Below are positions 62,391 through 64,000 of a stretch of 64,000 nucleotides of DNA, piece after piece. This DNA is from Drosophila pseudoobscura (Eukaryota; Arthropoda; Insecta; Diptera; Drosophilidae), in the NCBI RefSeq assembly GCF_009870125.1, contig NC_046683.1:3782001-3846000 (forward strand), given 5' to 3'. The notes beneath the pieces were generated by a model. It was not told the origin of the DNA. It ran no database searches and saw nothing but the letters and a program-made list of their open reading frames with translations. The translations under genes were made by a program, and so were the position numbers. Position 1 is the first letter of the stretch. Each line of letters opens with the position of its first letter.

Positions 62391-63185
62391 TCAAAGGCTA
62401 TGACCGAGTTTGGTGACCCAACTGAGGCCCTCGACCGTCGTTGTCCTCGGCTTGTATTCACAGCCAATCCAGCCATCGTAGCCAAATTCCCGCAGCCGCT
62501 TGAAAACGTAGTCGTAGTCGAGTTCGCCGGCAGTGTCCGGTTCGTGTCGATGGGGTACCTGGGCAATCTGGAAGTGCCCAATCTGACTCTTGTACTCCTC
62601 CAACGTCTTTGTGACATTGCCGTGGATGTGCTGTAGGTGATAGAGGTCGGCGAGCAGCTTGATGTTGTCGGCCCCCACCTCGGTGAGCACGCCCGATGCC
62701 GTCACATACGAGTTCATGAAATAGCCAGGCACAGCATACTTGTTAATAGGCTCTATCACGCCGATCATCTGATTCGCCCTGAGGCTATCAGCCGCGATCT
62801 TCAGGTTCGATGTGTAGGTCTTTGTGTAGTCGGTCTCCTGGCCCTTGGTAAGCAGGCCAGCAGTCAGGTGGATCTTTTGGCAGTTCACATCCTTGGCAAA
62901 GTCGATTGTCGCGTCCAGCTGCTTCTGGAACAGGCCCTCCGCCCCGGGAACGCTCGTCGAGCCAAACCGCAGCTGATCGTTGCTCTTATCGAAGGCCAGA
63001 TTGACCAGGCTGACCACAACGCCGGTCTCCCGGATCGCCGACACAACGTCCCGGGTCTCACCCTCGGGGTAGGGGATCTCCACAGCCCGAAATCCGCTCT
63101 GGTGGGCCAGCCGAATGCGTTCCGCTATAGTGGACGCCTTCTCGGTGAAGAGGAAATTCAAGTTAGCTGCGAACTTCAGTGCCAT
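62391..63185 (-). CDS. Gip: hydroxypyruvate isomerase
   Basis: Single exon. Two in-frame ATGs exist: 63203 (270 aa, MTRSPRMALK) and 63185 (264 aa, MALKFAANLNFLF). I chose the second because the family begins with the first TIM-barrel strand at that Met. Xylose-isomerase-like barrel motifs: GFRAVEIPYPEG, KIHLTAGL, GVIEPINKYAVPGYFMNSY (metal-ligand Glu), DLYHLQHIHGN and QVPHRHEPDTAGELDYDYV, ending with WIGCEYKPR. These enzymes interconvert hydroxypyruvate and tartronate semialdehyde. The gene was noted in flies as Gip. The 3' end converges on the unknown gene. Confidence 0.95.
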   Translation of the reverse strand: MALKFAANLNFLFTEKASTIAERIRLAHQSGFRAVEIPYPEGETRDVVSAIRETGVVVSLVNLAFDKSNDQLRFGSTSVPGAEGLFQKQLDATIDFAKDVNCQKIHLTAGLLTKGQETDYTKTYTSNLKIAADSLRANQMIGVIEPINKYAVPGYFMNSYVTASGVLTEVGADNIKLLADLYHLQHIHGNVTKTLEEYKSQIGHFQIAQVPHRHEPDTAGELDYDYVFKRLREFGYDGWIGCEYKPRTTTVEGLSWVTKLGHSL

Positions 63186-63203
63186 TCTCGGTGAGCGGGT
63201 CAT

Positions 63204-64000
63204 TCACGACTGATTCTTCATATCATTTCACGATTTCATGGAAAAAAAAAATAAAAAGCTTTTTCTACTGTCAATGTCATCTGGTCAGCGTTGCCCATCT
63301 GGCTCTTTTTCTTGAAAGCTCTAGCTTTTTTTTTTAAGTGTAGCTATTTTTTTTATCATTATCTCTTTATTCTAGCTTTTATGAAAATACTTTTATGTAA
63401 GCCAATTCATTAAAAAAATGCTGCCAGAATCTCAGAGTCCATTCAAGCTAGTTTGGAAAATAAAATATGGGTCAAATCGAAAGACCGAATGGTACAAATT
63501 AGGCTAAGGCTAAATACACTCCAATAATAGCAAATTGTGTGGTTTGAATAGTCTCTTTTTAGTGTGTGTATATAGAGTCGACATAGAAATGTCTGTCTGT
63601 CCGCAGAATCGTAGAGAATCTAGCAGATTGACGATTGCAGAAGGAACACATGAAAGGGCAGTGGATACGCTACCCCTGGCCACGCGCTTTCTCATTTTCT
63701 CTCTCTCTCTCTCTCGCACACCCACTCTTCATCGTACAGTGTACGCCCTCTGACGGAGCGGAGCCATACAGACTGAGTACCGGGTATAAAGTAGAGCAGC
63801 GGCTCACGACGTTCCCCCTCGTTTTGTATCCTATGTGTCCTATTTTGAGAACTGCTGCTCCAAAGAATTCCAATGGTACGATTTTTTTTATTATATAAAC
63901 CCGATTTTATATTACACTATGGTGATATAACATTAATCTTTGCTAAGAGATAGCATGAGAGATCAGAGTCCAGTCAAGTGTCCCGGCTATCAGTCGAGTC
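63204..64000. other. right-edge flank, no supported gene
   Basis: Contains the Gip upstream element (63282-63310), T-rich tracts, and a (CT)n run at 63698-63715. Short ORFs only. A gene starting beyond the edge cannot be judged. Confidence 0.5.
63282..63310 (-). promoter_or_regulatory. candidate Gip promoter element
   Basis: Minus strand: AAAAAGAGCCAGAT directly followed by GGGCAACGCTGACCA, 97 bases upstream of the Gip start. It shares both blocks with the Pp4-19C upstream element at 59583-59632, but with a shorter spacer. Confidence 0.45.

Overview
The window is insect nuclear DNA, almost certainly from a Drosophila species. The genes carry short GT-AG introns of about 60 bp, the intergenic DNA is AT-rich with simple repeats, and the promoters use fly core motifs (TATCGATA-type DRE/BEAF sites, the GGTCACACT 'Motif 1' and the GTATATTT 'Motif 6'). 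Several proteins match named Drosophila genes: su(r), Syx16, HERC2, the PNO1 homologue l(1)G0004, Obp19d, Pp4-19C and Gip. From memory these are X-chromosome (Muller A) genes, so I read the window as Muller element A. A probable Obp8a and cystatin block lies next to a 19-region block, which suggests a species whose gene order is rearranged relative to D. melanogaster. I cannot name the species from sequence alone.

Layout. 1-1737 (minus): 5' part of a SPIN90/NCKIPSD-like SH3 adaptor that runs off the left edge, with its probable promoter near 4.56-4.66 kb. 5355-8712 (minus): su(r), dihydropyrimidine dehydrogenase, in five exons. 8.7-14.2 kb: no gene that I can support. 14256-19104 (minus): SET/MYND protein of the SmydA type with a 3.4-kb intron. 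20589-21066: secreted cystatin. 24510-25465: odd odorant-binding protein (OBP). 25635-26105: AN1 zinc-finger protein. 26719-27466: ABT1/Esf2 ribosome-biogenesis factor. 28399-29115: PNO1 homologue. 29341-30570 (minus): Syntaxin 16, divergent from HERC2. 31431-47668: HERC2, a giant E3 ligase of 5103 codons in 11 exons, one of them 8.1 kb. 48666-50214 (minus): two tandem DAPIT-like (ATP-synthase-associated) genes. 50822-56330: cluster of four OBP genes (Obp19a-d). 58092-59090 (minus): Pp4-19C. 60403-62118: conserved 509-aa protein of unknown function. 62391-63185 (minus): Gip. The last 0.8 kb has no supported gene.

Functionally this is a mix of unrelated loci rather than an operon-like system. 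Housekeeping genes (PNO1, ABT1, Syx16/HERC2, Pp4, Gip) have TATA-less promoters with DRE, Motif 1 or Motif 6 elements. The secreted-protein genes (cystatin and the OBPs) have clear TATA boxes, so the two promoter classes alternate along the window. All exon boundaries below were placed by hand: each junction was checked for GT/AG ends and reading-frame continuity, and every complete gene sums to an integral number of codons. I saw no transposon coding sequence, tRNA, rRNA or CRISPR array.
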